Origin: Casuarina equisetifolia
Taxonomy: Eukaryota; Streptophyta; Magnoliopsida; Fagales; Casuarinaceae
Assembly: GCA_028551475.1 (NCBI GenBank)
Contig: CM052361.1
Location: 6,827,501 to 6,891,500 of the forward strand
Reading direction: 5' to 3'
DNA: 64,000 bases
Position 1 is the first letter of the stretch, and each line of letters begins with the position of its first letter. The notes under the pieces are model-generated. The model had not been told where the DNA came from, did no database searches, and saw only the letters and a list, made by a program, of their open reading frames with translations. Positions 1 to 13,000 of the stretch are shown here, one piece after another. Both the position numbers and the translations under genes were made by a program.

Positions 1-111
1 ATCATAGTTTGTACACTCTGGGCAGTGGTACTGAAAATAATCAGTACAAAGCATTAGTTTCCAGCAGATTATCAAATATCACAACCCTGTGTTTCATGTT
101 AGATGACACAC

Positions 112-1829
112 CAAAGAAATGCTCCAATTACAAGTGGTATGGCATCTAATTGAAATGTCCTTGTTCTGCCAAACTTGTCAGCCAATGATCCTCCCGTAAA
201 TGCACCAACAGTGGCACCAGCAAGAAGGGAACTAACAATCCATCCTACTCAATGTATTACATTGTTTAAGAGAATCAGCAGGAGTTGAATAACAAATTAT
301 AGTTCAGACAATCTGAAATTTTACAAAGAACAACCTATGGAAAATATATTCTACCTCACGTAGTTTCTAAACATATGCTTTCTTGCACAGCAAGAGATAC
401 TAACTAAGGAAAAATAAAATAAAATAAAATAAAATAAAGAAAAGAGAGAGAACAGACCAATGAAGGGATATCATTATTCCTTCCATTTTCTGCAAATAAT
501 TAATGAAACAAACTAGTGCACTTACCTTGCAGTACAGTGTTCTCAGTAATCCCAAGATCCTTGGCAAGGTACTCAAGAGCACCATTAACCACCCTGCACA
601 ATCAAAGCAGAGTATGAAGCAGTCATAGCCTTCAAATGAGACTTTCAGCCAAATGTCAAACTAACACAGAACTTCCAAAATATTCTATGATCAATTACAT
701 ATAAGATTCGAGTACCTTATACGGCACATTTCAATAAACACAGAGTAGGAAATCAACGTGGAAGTAAGAAATCATCATATTCTAGTAAAGGCATGCAATA
801 TGCAAAACAAGCAAAGCCATACCCGAGATGGTAACCAAACAAAATAGCTCCCAAACAAGCAACACCAACATATGGCAAAACTGTTCCAGAAGATCTGCCC
901 TGAGGCACACTGGAAGCAACATTCTCAAGATCATCTGCAACTCAGATTTCAAACAGGCACTATTAGAAGACAGACATCAATTGAAAATCTAGAGTAACAT
1001 TGTCCATGGCTAAATGTTTAAACTTCTGGATATACTTTCAGCACTTCCACGTTCCAACAATATTTTCTTGGTAACAAGTACGACATGCTGTGAGGTAAAA
1101 ATAACATATTGAGCAAAGAGATGGACCTAATAATGGGAACATTATTAAGAGTGGACTTAGAAGTGGTTCTACCATCCCCAAAACGGGAATGTAATCGAAT
1201 TTATTGGCCGTGCAGGCATGGACTCAGAAGTGGGTCTTCATTGTCCCTTTCAAGTCCCCATTTCATGCGAATATATAGATACCCTAGTGGCAGTGCTTTC
1301 ACCATGCACAGCGGAAACAGGTGTATGAGGTTTGAATTTGTAAGAGGAATTACCGTCGTCGTCAACCACAAACACGCACACATACAACAAATGACAAAAC
1401 GTTAAGTCAAGAAAAACGAAGCAAGTAACAACACCCGAGAACCCAAAACGTACTAACGTCAAACAGAAAATTGTACTTATTCGCCAACCTTGAAGAAGAA
1501 AACTAGAACCTAGGAAAACTATGCGATTATTGTAATTGAAAAGAAAGATAATCAGTCAAGGCAGCGGAGAACAGACCCGAAGCCTGAGCTTTGAGATATC
1601 TGGGTTTGGCGGATGATCCGAAAATGCCAGTGGCGCCGAGTCTGGCACGGGTAAGCTCCGCCTCCATAGGGATCGAACCGAGGCGCAGACCGCAGCAAGC
1701 AGTCCTATCTGTCATTCCAAGTCCCAGACTTGCTTTCCCAAAATCACGAAAATCCTTCGAAATCCTTGTGCGGTTTTGAACCCCAAAACCTATACCGCCT
1801 CCTTTGACAACATATGATGACGCCTGCAT
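112..1829 (-). CDS. pGlcT: Plastidic glucose transporter, 5' exons (partial gene)
   Basis: Inner-envelope plastid sugar transporter of the major facilitator superfamily, which exports glucose from starch breakdown. Four coding exons are visible on the minus strand: 1829-1577, 934-823, 593-526 and 244-112, joined in phase at GT-AG borders. The rest lies left of the window, so only about 188 of the family's roughly 545 residues are present. Residues 1-84 are Ser/Arg/Ala-rich with few acidic residues, as in a chloroplast transit peptide. The first membrane segment is around residues 103-122 and ends in GYHLG. The family signature ADKFGRT is at residues 166-172, followed by FQLDAIPL. The start is ATG at 1829, preceded by an A-rich leader. 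Exon order and sequence match my memory of Arabidopsis pGlcT/GLT1. I see no break. Other MFS hexose carriers lack this N-terminus. Confidence 0.93.
410..437. repeat. AAAAT microsatellite in a transporter intron
   Basis: About five pentanucleotide AAAAT units lie in the intron between exons 3 and 4 of the transporter gene. This is simple sequence with no coding role. Confidence 0.8.
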
Positions 1830-2570
1830 TTTTTTTTACCCCTGATTGGAAGTCATGCGCCCATATAGTCAAACAGAGTGAAAACTAAGTAAACTCATAA
1901 TTTAGCAACAAAGAGAATGTACTAACTCAGTAGCAACATTAACAATGAAGAATATCATCATAATGACACTACAGGGTACGTGAAACAGAGCATAAGAATC
2001 GCAATCAAGATCAAAGCGAGACACTGAAAATGAATTGCCAACAAAGCTCCAAATTTGAAGATCTACCACAGCAACTTAGTTCAAAACAAAGAGTTCCCAG
2101 AAAAAAAAGAGAAGATTAAAAGGAATAATTCTCGTTAACAGAAAGAGAACCAACCCCGAAAGATAATACTCTTCTTTCGCTCAGCTTGCTCTGTTTTCAG
2201 TTGCAGGTCTTCGTTATATGGGTTCTGAGTAGAAGAGTGCGGAAGACAGACTTGGGAAAGTCCGCAGGTAGAGAGTGCAAAAGCGTGAAAGCTACAGCGA
2301 CGAATTTGATGGAGAATACAATTCCTCCTCCCTCCTCCAATTTCTTTCCTTTTCGATCAAACTCTCGAACAACAAAAAGGAGAAATTGCAAAAACAATTA
2401 CTGTTACCGCTTCCATGGAGGGACATACACGTCAGATTTCGGATTAGATTCCGCGGCTGCACGTGGGGGAACACCCGCTTTGCGCTGCTCATTTGGTTCC
2501 TTCTGTTCTGTACGACGATTATCTCACTGCTCTTTTACACCAAAGATAGAAACTTTTACCATGTAAGAAA
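1830..2570 (-). promoter_or_regulatory. Upstream and 5'UTR region of the plastidic glucose transporter gene
   Basis: This stretch lies immediately upstream of the transporter ATG on the minus strand and is richer in G+C toward 2200-2540 than the spacer beyond. A CACGTG G-box sits at 2460-2465, a typical bZIP/bHLH site in plant promoters. A splice acceptor-like end (AATCAG) just before the ATG hints at a 5'UTR intron. The open frames on the plus strand here match no family I know. The promoter role is inferred from position. Confidence 0.4.
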
Positions 2571-5500
2571 AAATGCAATATTTTTCCATATTTTGTATAA
2601 CAAATTCTGGCCCACAATATTTACCATATACCGAATATTCAGGAACTTGTATGGATAAAATTTAAATTACACGCTTGGTTTTATTCATCAATTTTAGTAT
2701 ATATAGACATTTAGATATAGTCAAAACACTTGTACTTCAGTGGTACTTAAGGGCTATGCTACCGATTTACAGACTTATAGTCTATTTTTTGACAAAGTGA
2801 TTATAAAAGTGTAACAAATTACCACATACTATTTTCAGTGAAATAATACTATAAAAAGAAAAATTGGTGCAAGTTTCCCCACTCTCCGCCTGAAAAAGGT
2901 TTAGAAAAAAAAAAAAAAAAAAAAGAAGACATTTGGATATTAAAAAAATTAGCATATGCCATTTTCAGTGAAAGGATCCACAAAAACAATCCCAAGAGAG
3001 TGGCCGGACTGTCTCCGGCTGGCCCATGCAACATGGGTTACATCGAACAAGGTGTTGGACCGTTCTGTTTGTATTGTTCTTATCATAAGAGGACACCTGA
3101 CTTATCATTTTTCCAACAACAAATTTGTCCTTCATGATATTACGTGAGTTGGAAATTTCGAACTTTTTTATTTAAGTTTTATTTTTATTTTTTATTATTG
3201 TGGATGTAGGTTTGGTTGATGGTGATGGAGATTTAGCCCATAATATGTTAAGGTAGGCTTGTTCACGGTGCTCGGCCCGTAATGAAAGGAACAAGTTGGG
3301 CCACATTTGTGTGCTCCCTATGAGCAGACCTTGCAATCGAACAATGTAAAAATTTATGAGTTTCAAACTGTATCAAAGCTAAACTCTCATGGTAGTGAAC
3401 TTTTTGAACTGTAGAACGAACAATGAGTCAAAGGGCATCTTCCTTTAGAAGTATGAACAACCTAACTCTAGGTTAATGGTGAGATTTGGATTTGCAATCA
3501 TACGTACATTAACTCTTCTAGAAGTTTTGTTAGGAAGGCATAGAATTAGAATTGCAATGAAAGACTCGTATCCAATTCAAAGCTCTAACACATTAAATAG
3601 AAGAATGTACTTTTTTTTTATAAATTACTTTGTATGCTTCTATATTTCACATATAAGACTCAACATGCTCCATTGTTCCAAGGGAGATAACACTTTCCTT
3701 GATAATCTTTGTCTATGAGTATAAAGGGGGAAGATAAAACTTGAATTACTAATAGAATGATGTGGGACAACAATTTTATACTAAATATTTAGCTAATCCC
3801 TTCACTATAATAGTTCAACTCAAACCATTTTATAACGTCATTTCCTGCATGGACTCTAAGTTTACCTATATTCAAAAGGTTTTTACCAAAAAAATATGAA
3901 TTTTGATGTCATATTAGAAATCATAAAGAAGTGCCTACATTCACATCAAAACTATAAAATATTAAGTAGATGAATTCATCTCTTTATAAATTATTTTTTA
4001 ACTTTTATATTTTCCATCTAAAACTTGGTAGCTGTGGAAAGCTTTTTGAAAATATAGTGAGAGTGATAATACAAGTTATGATTAAGATCATTTAGAATTT
4101 TAAGAGTATTTTGTTAACTATATACTTTTCTCATATTCTAATAATTACTTTAAAGCTAAAAAATATTTATTTTTATCATCTCTGTATTCTAATTTTAATA
4201 ATAAAAAACAAAAAAACAAAAATCCTAAAGTGATAAATATTGAGTTGTAAAAGCAAAGCCATTTAACTTAAAGCTATGAAATTTGTGAAATGTCCTAAGA
4301 ACTCTAGAGAATCTTCATTCATAGTTTTCATCAGCACATCAAGTCGTTAAAACTTCTTACCGATGCTTCAAAGGGTAAAATCTTAGTTTTCTTGTTTAAA
4401 CAACTTGTATTGTGATCACTAAGACCAATGCATATTAAATTATCCAAAGCCGAGTACCTCTGAATTTGAAGCCAGTTCATCTAAGATTCTTCGCTAGGCT
4501 TTATACATAAATGTACTCTTTCCACAGTCTCGGCAAAAGAATTTAAGAAACCTTTTAAAATATAGTAATGATACTTTGATCCGGATCAAATAAACTAATA
4601 AATCAAGTTCAAATGAACTTTCTAAATTGATTTCCACGATGTCAAACTAAACTACAATCATGCGCATAGATCGCAAATCCATCTTCATGTACTCGTCTGA
4701 TAGCGTATTCAATGCCGTCCCTTCGGTTCCAACGTACTAAATCTGCTGTCGAGAATTGACCAATTCTATCCAACTTAACTGGAGTTCTTTAATGGTTTTA
4801 TGCTAAAAAAGCCAGACAATTCTAGAATGTACGTAGACTGTGCTTTGTGCCATTAATATAATATTTAAGAAAACTTTCATGCGTCAACAACTTGGTGTTT
4901 AGGTACATTTCTTGGCGGTTTTGTCTTGCGAATTAGTCTAGTTTAATTCCACACCAAGCTGTTGACCAATCGAGATCATAAGTTCCCAACAAAATGATCA
5001 AATCTTTTACAGCAATCATTAACCAAATCGCCAAGAGAGAAAAGATAGGTTCTGAGAATGTTGACTGGAGGAAGGAACAGCTAAAAGGTAGTCCTACGGC
5101 CTTTACAGAATCAAGGAGTACTTGCCGACACGATTGCAGAAGGTAGGCCAAAAGGGTGCTTGATCAAAACATGCTTGATTGGGTAAAGTAGAGAGAGGGA
5201 GAGAGTAAGGTTTTAGTTCTCCTCTAGTCCAGCCAACCTTACCAGTTGATTGAAGGAGGTTAAAGCCATTAGGACTACAAGATATTTTCCAATGAACTAC
5301 CCACAATTTTTTTTTTTTTTTTATCTCAGAACTGCAGGAATTCATCTCATCCACACAAGTGATGGTGACTCCAACCTTTAGTTTATAATTTTCAAATCTA
5401 AATCATTGCAGCGGCAAGTACGACAATTAGTCTTTTTATTGTTGCAGTGTAATTCTGGATAGACATAATCTTGGGTTATAATCTAATATTGTGTCTTGCT

Positions 5501-7080
5501 TGACAAAATACATTTATTTTCATATGCTTGCATTCCTTAGATTTTCCTAAGAAAGCTCAAACTAGTGGGCCATGTTGAGAGATTCGGCAATCTTTCAATG
5601 GAGATTGGGCCATCTAACATCCGCACCATTTCAATCATCTGCATGAAATAGTATGAAGAACGAGTCTTGATGCTTTTTTCTTACTAAAGTGGGAAACAGA
5701 CAATTTCAAAGGAAGATCATTGTCAAGGAAAAAGTTGTTGATGAACTAACACAGAAAAAGGAAGAGAGAGGGAGAGATTATTGGATTCATTCCACTTGTA
5801 TGTGTTTTCATTCATAGAGGGGATTCCTCCATGTGCTTCATTTTTTTTCCCAAAAATCTACTGTCATCTACCTAATGTCCTACTTACACTCCTCCTCTCC
5901 CATGAGTGTCAAACAACTGATCTAAACTGGGTCCTACAGCCTATCAACGTTGTGGTTCGAGGTTCATTGAAATTGGGATAAAGTCTAGCGCAAGGAAATG
6001 ACAAAAAAATCAAAACATGTTCGGCTGATGGGTCCTTGAGTCTCTATCCTTGTCTGTTTGGATAAAGGAAGCTTCAAACTCCACTAAAGAGCGGGATTTT
6101 CTGAACCTAACCGCTTGTCCGCCCTAGATAGAGTAGGACTCTTGACAAAAGACCCACAGCTTCCATTTGAGCATCATTATCAATCACTTTAAGCTTTGCC
6201 CACTTCCTGTTTTGTGGAAACTGATTTGGGTTCGTAGAAACAGGAGAAAAAAATGAATCGCCTCTCCCAGAAAAGGCATATGGCAAAGAAGCTATAGTGT
6301 TTGTATTTGAATCCAGAGGAAAAGACAGACTTACACAAAATGAAGCTGTCAGATGTGTGTAGACATACTTGAACTCAAATGAAACGTGGAGGAAATATGA
6401 AAGCCACTAACTTTTATATAAATCAATCACAATTGATCCGTAGGCGTCGCCTGTGACTAGGCATGTGAAGCTTGTTCAAAGGAAAGACTTTAAACCGAAA
6501 TCATGGTAGTTAGTAAGATTCGAAGAGATTTTCTGTGAATAAACAAGTAAGACCTCAACGTCAATCACGCAAACATGCTTAAGATAATCCAGCCAGCAAT
6601 ATACGTCACAGTGGACCCACGTACCACCTGATCACTTCAAAGCAATCACACTCTTCCTCTTGTGCAGTTTGACAAGCTCTGATAAAACGAGTTTTCAATG
6701 GAATTAACAAATGTTTGGTTCAGTTTTTCTGAACTACCCCTGCCGGCGATGTGATCTAAAGACGGATAGGTGATACACATAGTGAAAATGACATTTTAGT
6801 GTCGGGGAGTAAGATGTGGAAGGGAGATAGGTTCGATCTAGGAAGTTTCTGGCATGTGCAACACAGTTCCATGGATACCTAATCATATCGTAGGTATAGG
6901 TTGCTAGTATACGACTTGAAGGAAAATGATATACAAGTCAACAGTTAGCCTTGGAAAAACATCCTTAGCCGTTCCCTCATAGAAATTATAGGTCTCTGTC
7001 TGCACTTATGGATGATACTTTGAAATACATGTTCCCGTATAATCTATAATCCAAGGGATTCCTCCTTCTGTCGGTAATGG
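2571..7080. other. AT-rich intergenic spacer
   Basis: No gene is recognised on either strand. The stretch holds homopolymer runs (A run near 2905-2924, T run near 5309-5322) and short open frames without family motifs. No terminal repeats or recognisable transposon domains were seen. Confidence 0.5.
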
Positions 7081-7089
7081 AATGGTGCT

Positions 7090-7098
7090 TATATATAA
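7090..7098 (+). promoter_or_regulatory. Candidate TATA box of the C2H2 zinc-finger gene
   Basis: TATATATAA lies about 270 bases before the zinc-finger ATG. It is the best TATA-like match in the upstream region and would imply a 5'UTR of about 240 bases. The assignment is by position only. Confidence 0.35.
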
Positions 7099-7368
7099 GT
7101 AAACTCCGACACCCCACTATAGTTTTCTTGTTGTGGGTTCTTCCTGATATTAGGTGCTTTCTTCTCCTTGTTATCTTCGCAACTACCGCACTCTTTTCTT
7201 GTTCTTCTTGTTCCATGTATCCCTCTCATGATTAGTCTTGTGTGGAGTGTGTGTCCGTACTTGTTATGGTATATAACTAGCTCCATATGCAGCCACTACT
7301 AAGTCACTCCAAAGAATAGCCTTTTATCTGTCTCTGATCTCTGAACTAATCTCCCCTAGCTCTCACTC

Positions 7369-8037
7369 ATGTCGGAGATTGATTATCCTACAAAGGCAAA
7401 TACCATTACCACCACACCTGTAAAGCTGTTCGGCTTCAACATCCAGAATGTTTCAGAAGAAAACGACTCAGATTTAAGCAAATCCCCAACTGGGTCACAG
7501 GAATCCGAAAATTTCCAATCCAATGATGGCCGGAAATATGAGTGCCAATACTGTTGCCGCGAGTTTGCCAACTCACAAGCATTGGGTGGCCATCAAAACG
7601 CCCACAAGAAAGAACGGCAGCTACTGAAGCGCGCACAAATGCAAGCTAGTCGAAACCAGCTCGCTGCAGCTTCTCACATCGGGCATAACCAATTGATATC
7701 AGCGTTCACGCCACAGCCACACCTCCTTGCTCCGGGGGCTGCGCCGCCTCAGAACCCTTCATGGTTTTTCATGCCTCATGCAGGTTCAGCCACTTCTTTT
7801 GCCCTTCCCAATGGTGGCATGTATCATCATTTTGGGCCAGCCCAGGTGCCTCCTGGAAGGCGTATCTTTGCTGCGGGGTCCGCTGGAGAGCCTATGATGG
7901 CGGTTTTGTCTCATGGAGATGGACACCATGCCGGAATCCTGCCGGGGCTTAGTGGGTTCGCAAGAGATAGTGCAGGAGGGTCTCACCTTGACAAAGGCTT
8001 AGGTCTAGATTTGCAACTCGGTCTTGGGCATAACTGA
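7369..8037 (+). CDS. Single C2H2 zinc-finger transcriptional repressor (ZFP5/6/8-GIS-like)
   Basis: Complete intronless gene of 222 residues, probably a nuclear DNA-binding repressor. An N-terminal KLFGFN motif is at residues 19-24. One C2H2 finger uses Cys59, Cys62, His75 and His79, with the plant-specific QALGGH helix at 70-75. A basic stretch follows (KKERQLLKRAQ). A Gly/Pro/Ala/His-rich middle leads to a C-terminal EAR repression motif, LDLQL at 213-217 and overlapping LGLG. This order is typical of the Arabidopsis GIS/ZFP5/ZFP6/ZFP8 clade, which controls trichome and root-hair formation through gibberellin and cytokinin. The clade is recognised, but the exact orthologue cannot be fixed. 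Absence of introns fits the family. The ATG start is the first in frame and the stop is TGA. Confidence 0.9.
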   Translation: MSEIDYPTKANTITTTPVKLFGFNIQNVSEENDSDLSKSPTGSQESENFQSNDGRKYECQYCCREFANSQALGGHQNAHKKERQLLKRAQMQASRNQLAAASHIGHNQLISAFTPQPHLLAPGAAPPQNPSWFFMPHAGSATSFALPNGGMYHHFGPAQVPPGRRIFAAGSAGEPMMAVLSHGDGHHAGILPGLSGFARDSAGGSHLDKGLGLDLQLGLGHN

Positions 8038-9530
8038 GCCAAGATTTGGCTTTCGTTTAGCCCAAGTATGTTCTTCAGGGAAATTTGTTGAATTTGAAGT
8101 TTGGGGCACGTAAATGTCCACTTTTCTAACTTTAACGAGTGATAAGGAATTTCATGTACATTCTGCGCAGCAAAGTTCATTTTTGTTTTCCCGAAATAGA
8201 CTTCTGTCTTCTGCCATCGTTTGTCAATTTACCTCTAAGTTACTTGTTTCTTTCTCTTAACAAGTTAATCACAATAAAAGAGAAGTTCCGGCCGTTTAAC
8301 TTGTGGAGTTGGAAGCTTGGGGCATTTAATCTCCAACTTCCTCACTTTAACGGATGAAGCAACATTAATGCAGCAAATCTCATCATTTTCCACTGAAACT
8401 CTGTGCCCACGTTATGTCATCCAGTTTCTTGTTCATGTTTTCTTAGAAAATTATTGGCGATTGAAAAGAAATCATGGCGATTAAGAAAGTTTCAATCAGT
8501 TGAAGCAGCTGGAGTGTCAAACTGAGGTTGTATGGGCAAGCTAATTCAAACTTTTGACAATGCTCTCATGCTGTCACGGCTTTTCTGGAGTTGGACAAAC
8601 TTCCCCGTCCTCATTTTGGACTTCATTTACGGAGTTTAGGTGAGACTTTGACTAGCTTTTTCTTATTTGGCTCAGTTCCTTTTGCCCTCAACAACAAATG
8701 CTGAGACTTGGCAATCAGACATAAGGCCTCTCTCTAGTTTTTTCATGGTGATAGAGATCTTCCTATGAGAAATAGAACTGCTTGATGACCATTTCTTCTT
8801 TCTTTTGGCTTACTTTGACAAGTTCATCTTTCTTTCTTTGATACATATCCGGAGCTTGTCAATCCAGGTCCCATTCAGTGAGCAAAACAAGCAGATAAAT
8901 AAGTGCTCTGATAATACTTGTACATACAAGTTGCTTTTCTTAGAAGCCACGAACCCTATGAAACGGAAGATGTCATCCAAGATAGAACCTGCAAGGACCC
9001 ATCACGTCATTGAAGCTGCCGACTTCTCTGTTTTTGTTCAACAAGAACTGGAGGATGTTTAATGTCCTCCAATGCCATCTAAATTCAACAAACAAAAACA
9101 AAAGGCCGAAGTTCAATACACTTCACTTGTACAAGAAAACGTCAAAATCATAGAGAAAACAACTGTAAAATTCCCGCAGAAGAGTTTGAAAATGTGCATA
9201 AGATGATTAAATAATCGGAGCTTATCCTGTGCATTTTAATATAGTTGAACTTCCTAATATTCCTGGGATTTTAATTTTTTTAAAGGAGAGCTTTTTATTT
9301 AATTTTTCTGTAAAATTGAACGGGCCCAAGTTCTCGCCCTTGCACAAATGGATCAACCTAGAGACTGTTTGGAAGCCCAGATTAAAAGAAAGAGGAAAAA
9401 AATCTGCTTCGAGAAATCCTAATCCATGAGTTTTCAAGCACTCTGTGAAATCCAACGCGGAGCTCAAACAGGTTTCAAACAACGTCCGAAGCCTCGAACT
9501 AGACCGAGCACACTCTCCGACTGTTTTCAG
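8038..9530. other. Spacer downstream of the zinc-finger gene, with a short imperfect repeat
   Basis: No convincing gene is seen. Two related segments of about 50 bases (8096-8148 and 8312-8359) both carry a TTGGGGCA core and a CTTTAACG end, about 215 bases apart. The open frame at 8805-9062 has no recognisable domain and is probably chance. Confidence 0.4.
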
Positions 9531-10070
9531 TCTCTATAACTTCCTCCCTTGTCTTCTTGGATAAAAGGGAACAGGTTAGCTTGCTTTGTCTCTGTCGAAG
9601 GTTTTTGGTTTTATCTTTTGCGCTTCAATTTTCCAAGACTTGAAGTATTTCAATAGCTTTGGCGTGTTTTCGTTCTGCTTTTCTCTCGGTGATTCGGGCT
9701 GCTAGAATTACTTGTGGTTTTGATTGCTCACCTGAAACCGTGACTTTTATGTATGTTTAGCCTCTTGGCTCAATTTGGTCGCCGAGAAAATGTTGGAAAA
9801 GAAATGCACAAGCAAACTTATTCGGGAGTTTAACTACTGAAGCTTGATGGACAGAATAATTCGGCTTTCCATACGAATACCCAAAAAACATCAAACGTAG
9901 ACTTCGCTTTCTTCAACTCAGAAAGCCGAAACCCGCAAAAGAATACGAAAATAACAAGACTTTTCTTTTTTTGGGTGTCTTCTAAGTTTCAAATGAACTG
10001 TCAGAGCTTTATAATTCAAAGATGGATACCAACCATGTCGATGATGCATTAATTTTTGGTTTATAGGTCA
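9531..10070 (+). promoter_or_regulatory. Probable 5'UTR exon and leader intron of the peptidyl-tRNA hydrolase gene
   Basis: A donor-like GGGAACAG|GTTAGC lies near 9571 and a TTTATAG|GTCAATG acceptor ends just before the coding ATG at 10071. This suggests that a leader intron of roughly 490 bases separates a noncoding first exon from the coding exons. It is inferred from splice consensus and needs transcript data. Confidence 0.4.
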
Positions 10071-13000
10071 ATGTTGTATGCGGTTTCGGGAACCAGCTGT
10101 TTGATATCCTATCCGAAAAGCCCCAATTCTACTAATTTCCTTGGAAAGCATTCAGTTCCAAGGAGGGTTCGCGTACATGCTTCCCTGCCGGAAAATAACA
10201 ATGTTGCTAAAGTGGAGTATACTCCTTGGTTAATTGTTGGATTGGGTAACCCGGGAAATAAGTACCACGGTACAAGGCACAATGTAATACAGAACTTATT
10301 GAAGGTTACTTCAATTGTAAGGCTTTTTTGCCTTCTTCCGTTATGCTAATCAGGATTCTTTCTATCAGGTTGGTTTTGAAATGATTAATAGCATTTCAAA
10401 AGCTGAAGGCATTGTAATGAACACAATACAGTCAAAGGCCTTAATTGGAATAGGTGTGTTCTTAACCGCTCATTGCTTTAGTCCTCTTCTTTTCCACCTA
10501 AACAATTTTCATTGTGATAATGATTTTTTTCCTGTCTTCTTTGCTTGACCGGTATAGGTTCCATTGGTGAGGTACCAGTTTTATTGGCAAAGCCTCAAGC
10601 ATACATGAATTACAGCGGGGAAGCGGTTTGTTCTTAATCTTATGATTAGTTTTTGTTATGGTTCCTTGTTGTAGTCTGTTCACATTCTATGTAGGGGTGC
10701 AAAAAGGTGTTATAGTGTTATTTCCGTGCAGACTCAGTAACTGAGTAACTCAAATTCATGTGGCAATTAATTATTTATTATGCTTTAATTCATGAATCTT
10801 AAACGCAAGGCAATTTGTTCTATAGTTGTTTTCACCATTGTATCATCCCTGCTTGGTAGAAAGGCTGTCACCATGAGGATGATAGAGCTCATCCTACAGC
10901 TTCAACCAGCATATAGTAGTGTAAATCTTATTTTAGATATATGGACGCTGATTCTCCTCTGTTTGAGAAATTATACCTTGCTGTGGTGGCTAGTAACTCT
11001 ATCAAAGATATCTGATGTTGATTCAACAGTTTTCGTCATATGGTGATAGAAATACTTCAGAAATGATGATTATGTTGATTAAGCATATAAATATCAACTT
11101 TTATACTCGTTTCATTAGATAATTCTGCATTATCATTGTGCTCTGAAACCAAATTTCTTTGCTTTTTGCTTGTGAAATAATTGGATAGGCACATGTTTTC
11201 ATCATATGCACCTTAAGATGTTGTCTTATATCCCTGACGTTTTCCTTTCTTTTGATTGTTGTTAAGGTTGGACCACTTGCTGCACATTATAAAGTACCAT
11301 TACGTCATATTCTTTTGGTATGCATTCTAAGACCTTCATGCGTATTGCCAAGTTAATAGATGACTTTAGACAACAAGTAATTTGTATTGCAATCACGTTA
11401 GTTTGTCCTGACTTGCCCTGTAGGTTTATGATGATATGAGCTTACCGAATGGTGTTCTTAGACTTCAACCTAAAGGAGGACATGGCCATCACAATGGGTA
11501 CGTTTGTTAGATATGACTTGTGAAAGAATTTGTGACTTCTATGTTGTTTTCTTGTGAGGATAACTGACAGCCTACCCGAAGAGTTGACTAGTCTGTCACC
11601 ATGTTGCTTGTTATTGTACAAAAATGTTGAGAGTTGCCAGGTATCTTAAATCAATGATTATTTATATTCCTACATAACTCAAGTGATCTCTTGTGCTTTC
11701 TGCAATATGAAGTCCACAATCTCCTCCTCCTCCTCCAGTTACTTGGTAAATCTTATTCATACACCCATGTGGACTCAAGCCGTCAACTCTCACCTACCGC
11801 ACCATATTTTTGGGGTTAGAAGTGCCATGTTGTCCCATGGAATTGGCATGCAATGTGAACCATTTTCTTTTTCCTTTTATCACCCTAATCTAATTGCCTT
11901 TGGGGAAAGGGACTTTGTCTGCATGTGTCTGTACATGTTGTGCTTTCCAATTGGCAAAGAGTATGTTTGATCTAAAGATTGAAGTGAATAACAAACTCTC
12001 TTTTAGCAATATAATTGCATTCCCTGAGGGATTGCTTGATTTCTGTGTTTGCCTTGGTCCTTTCAAAACCAAAACTCTGTTGTTTCTTCCTCAAAGGGAA
12101 AGAATCTAATGGCCGTTAGTGGTTTTATGTTTCAAATTCAACAACGTAAATAAATCCCTTCTATTAAATGTGGGAAAAAAAAAGAAGGAAAAAAACTAGG
12201 ATCATGAAATTTTGTGTTTTATGGCTTGTCTTAGTTGAATATGGTTATGATATGGATGTCAGAGTGATGGTATGGACAGCTCCAATACATCAGGTAGATC
12301 TGTGTAATTCAACTTAAAAGGCTAAACTACTTGTTAGTTCGGTTTCTAACAAGCTGGCAAGTCCATCCAGGTCTGGCACTTGTTTTCTGATTTGGGGTAA
12401 AATATTCTCTTATTTTACGCTGATTTTTGTATCTACTTTAATCAATGGCCTCATAGAGTCTTCATTCTAAAGAATTGATAAATATCTCACCACCATTTTC
12501 CACTTTTTGATAAATAATAAAGCCAAATCTGTGTACACTCTCTGTTTGTTGACCTGCTCTCTCTCTCTCTCTCCTTATGTTGATTGTTTTCTCTTTGTTC
12601 TTTGTTTATTTTATTTTATTTTGGGAGAGGGAAGGGGGTGGGAGAGATAAAATTTTCTGTACTTAGTGGATCTCTTCTTACAGGGTGAGGAGTGTAATGG
12701 GCCATTTGGATGGTTGCCGTGGATTTCCTCGACTCTGTATAGGTTGGACTATAAGTACTTTACAGGCACACGTTAATAGTGTTTCCTTTATTTGAAGAGC
12801 CGTGAATCCCCTACCCGAAAAATTCAAGATTTAAATGTTTGCAGGCATTGGTAATCCCCCTGGAACCATGGACTTGAAAGCATTTCTTCTTCAAAAGTTC
12901 AGTCCAGTAGAACGAGAACAGGTATATGATCATGGAAATCGTTGTGTCCAGTGTTATTGTCTGCCTTAATCAGAAGTTCGGATACAAAAATGATATAACT

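Noticed and set aside
1660-1690. A GGTTCGATCCC stretch resembling a tRNA T-loop on the minus strand
   Set aside because: It is inside exon 1 of the transporter and no cloverleaf can be formed around it.
2186-2658. Overlapping plus-strand open frames of about 126 codons upstream of the transporter gene
   Set aside because: They lie in the divergent leader/promoter of a confidently placed gene and have no family motif. Composition fits 5'UTR and promoter.
8805-9062. 85-codon plus-strand frame
   Set aside because: No recognisable domain, no splice context, AT-rich spacer, so likely chance.
11683-12109. Open frames inside the peptidyl-tRNA hydrolase gene
   Set aside because: They fall entirely in intron 5, whose borders are fixed by protein continuity on both sides.
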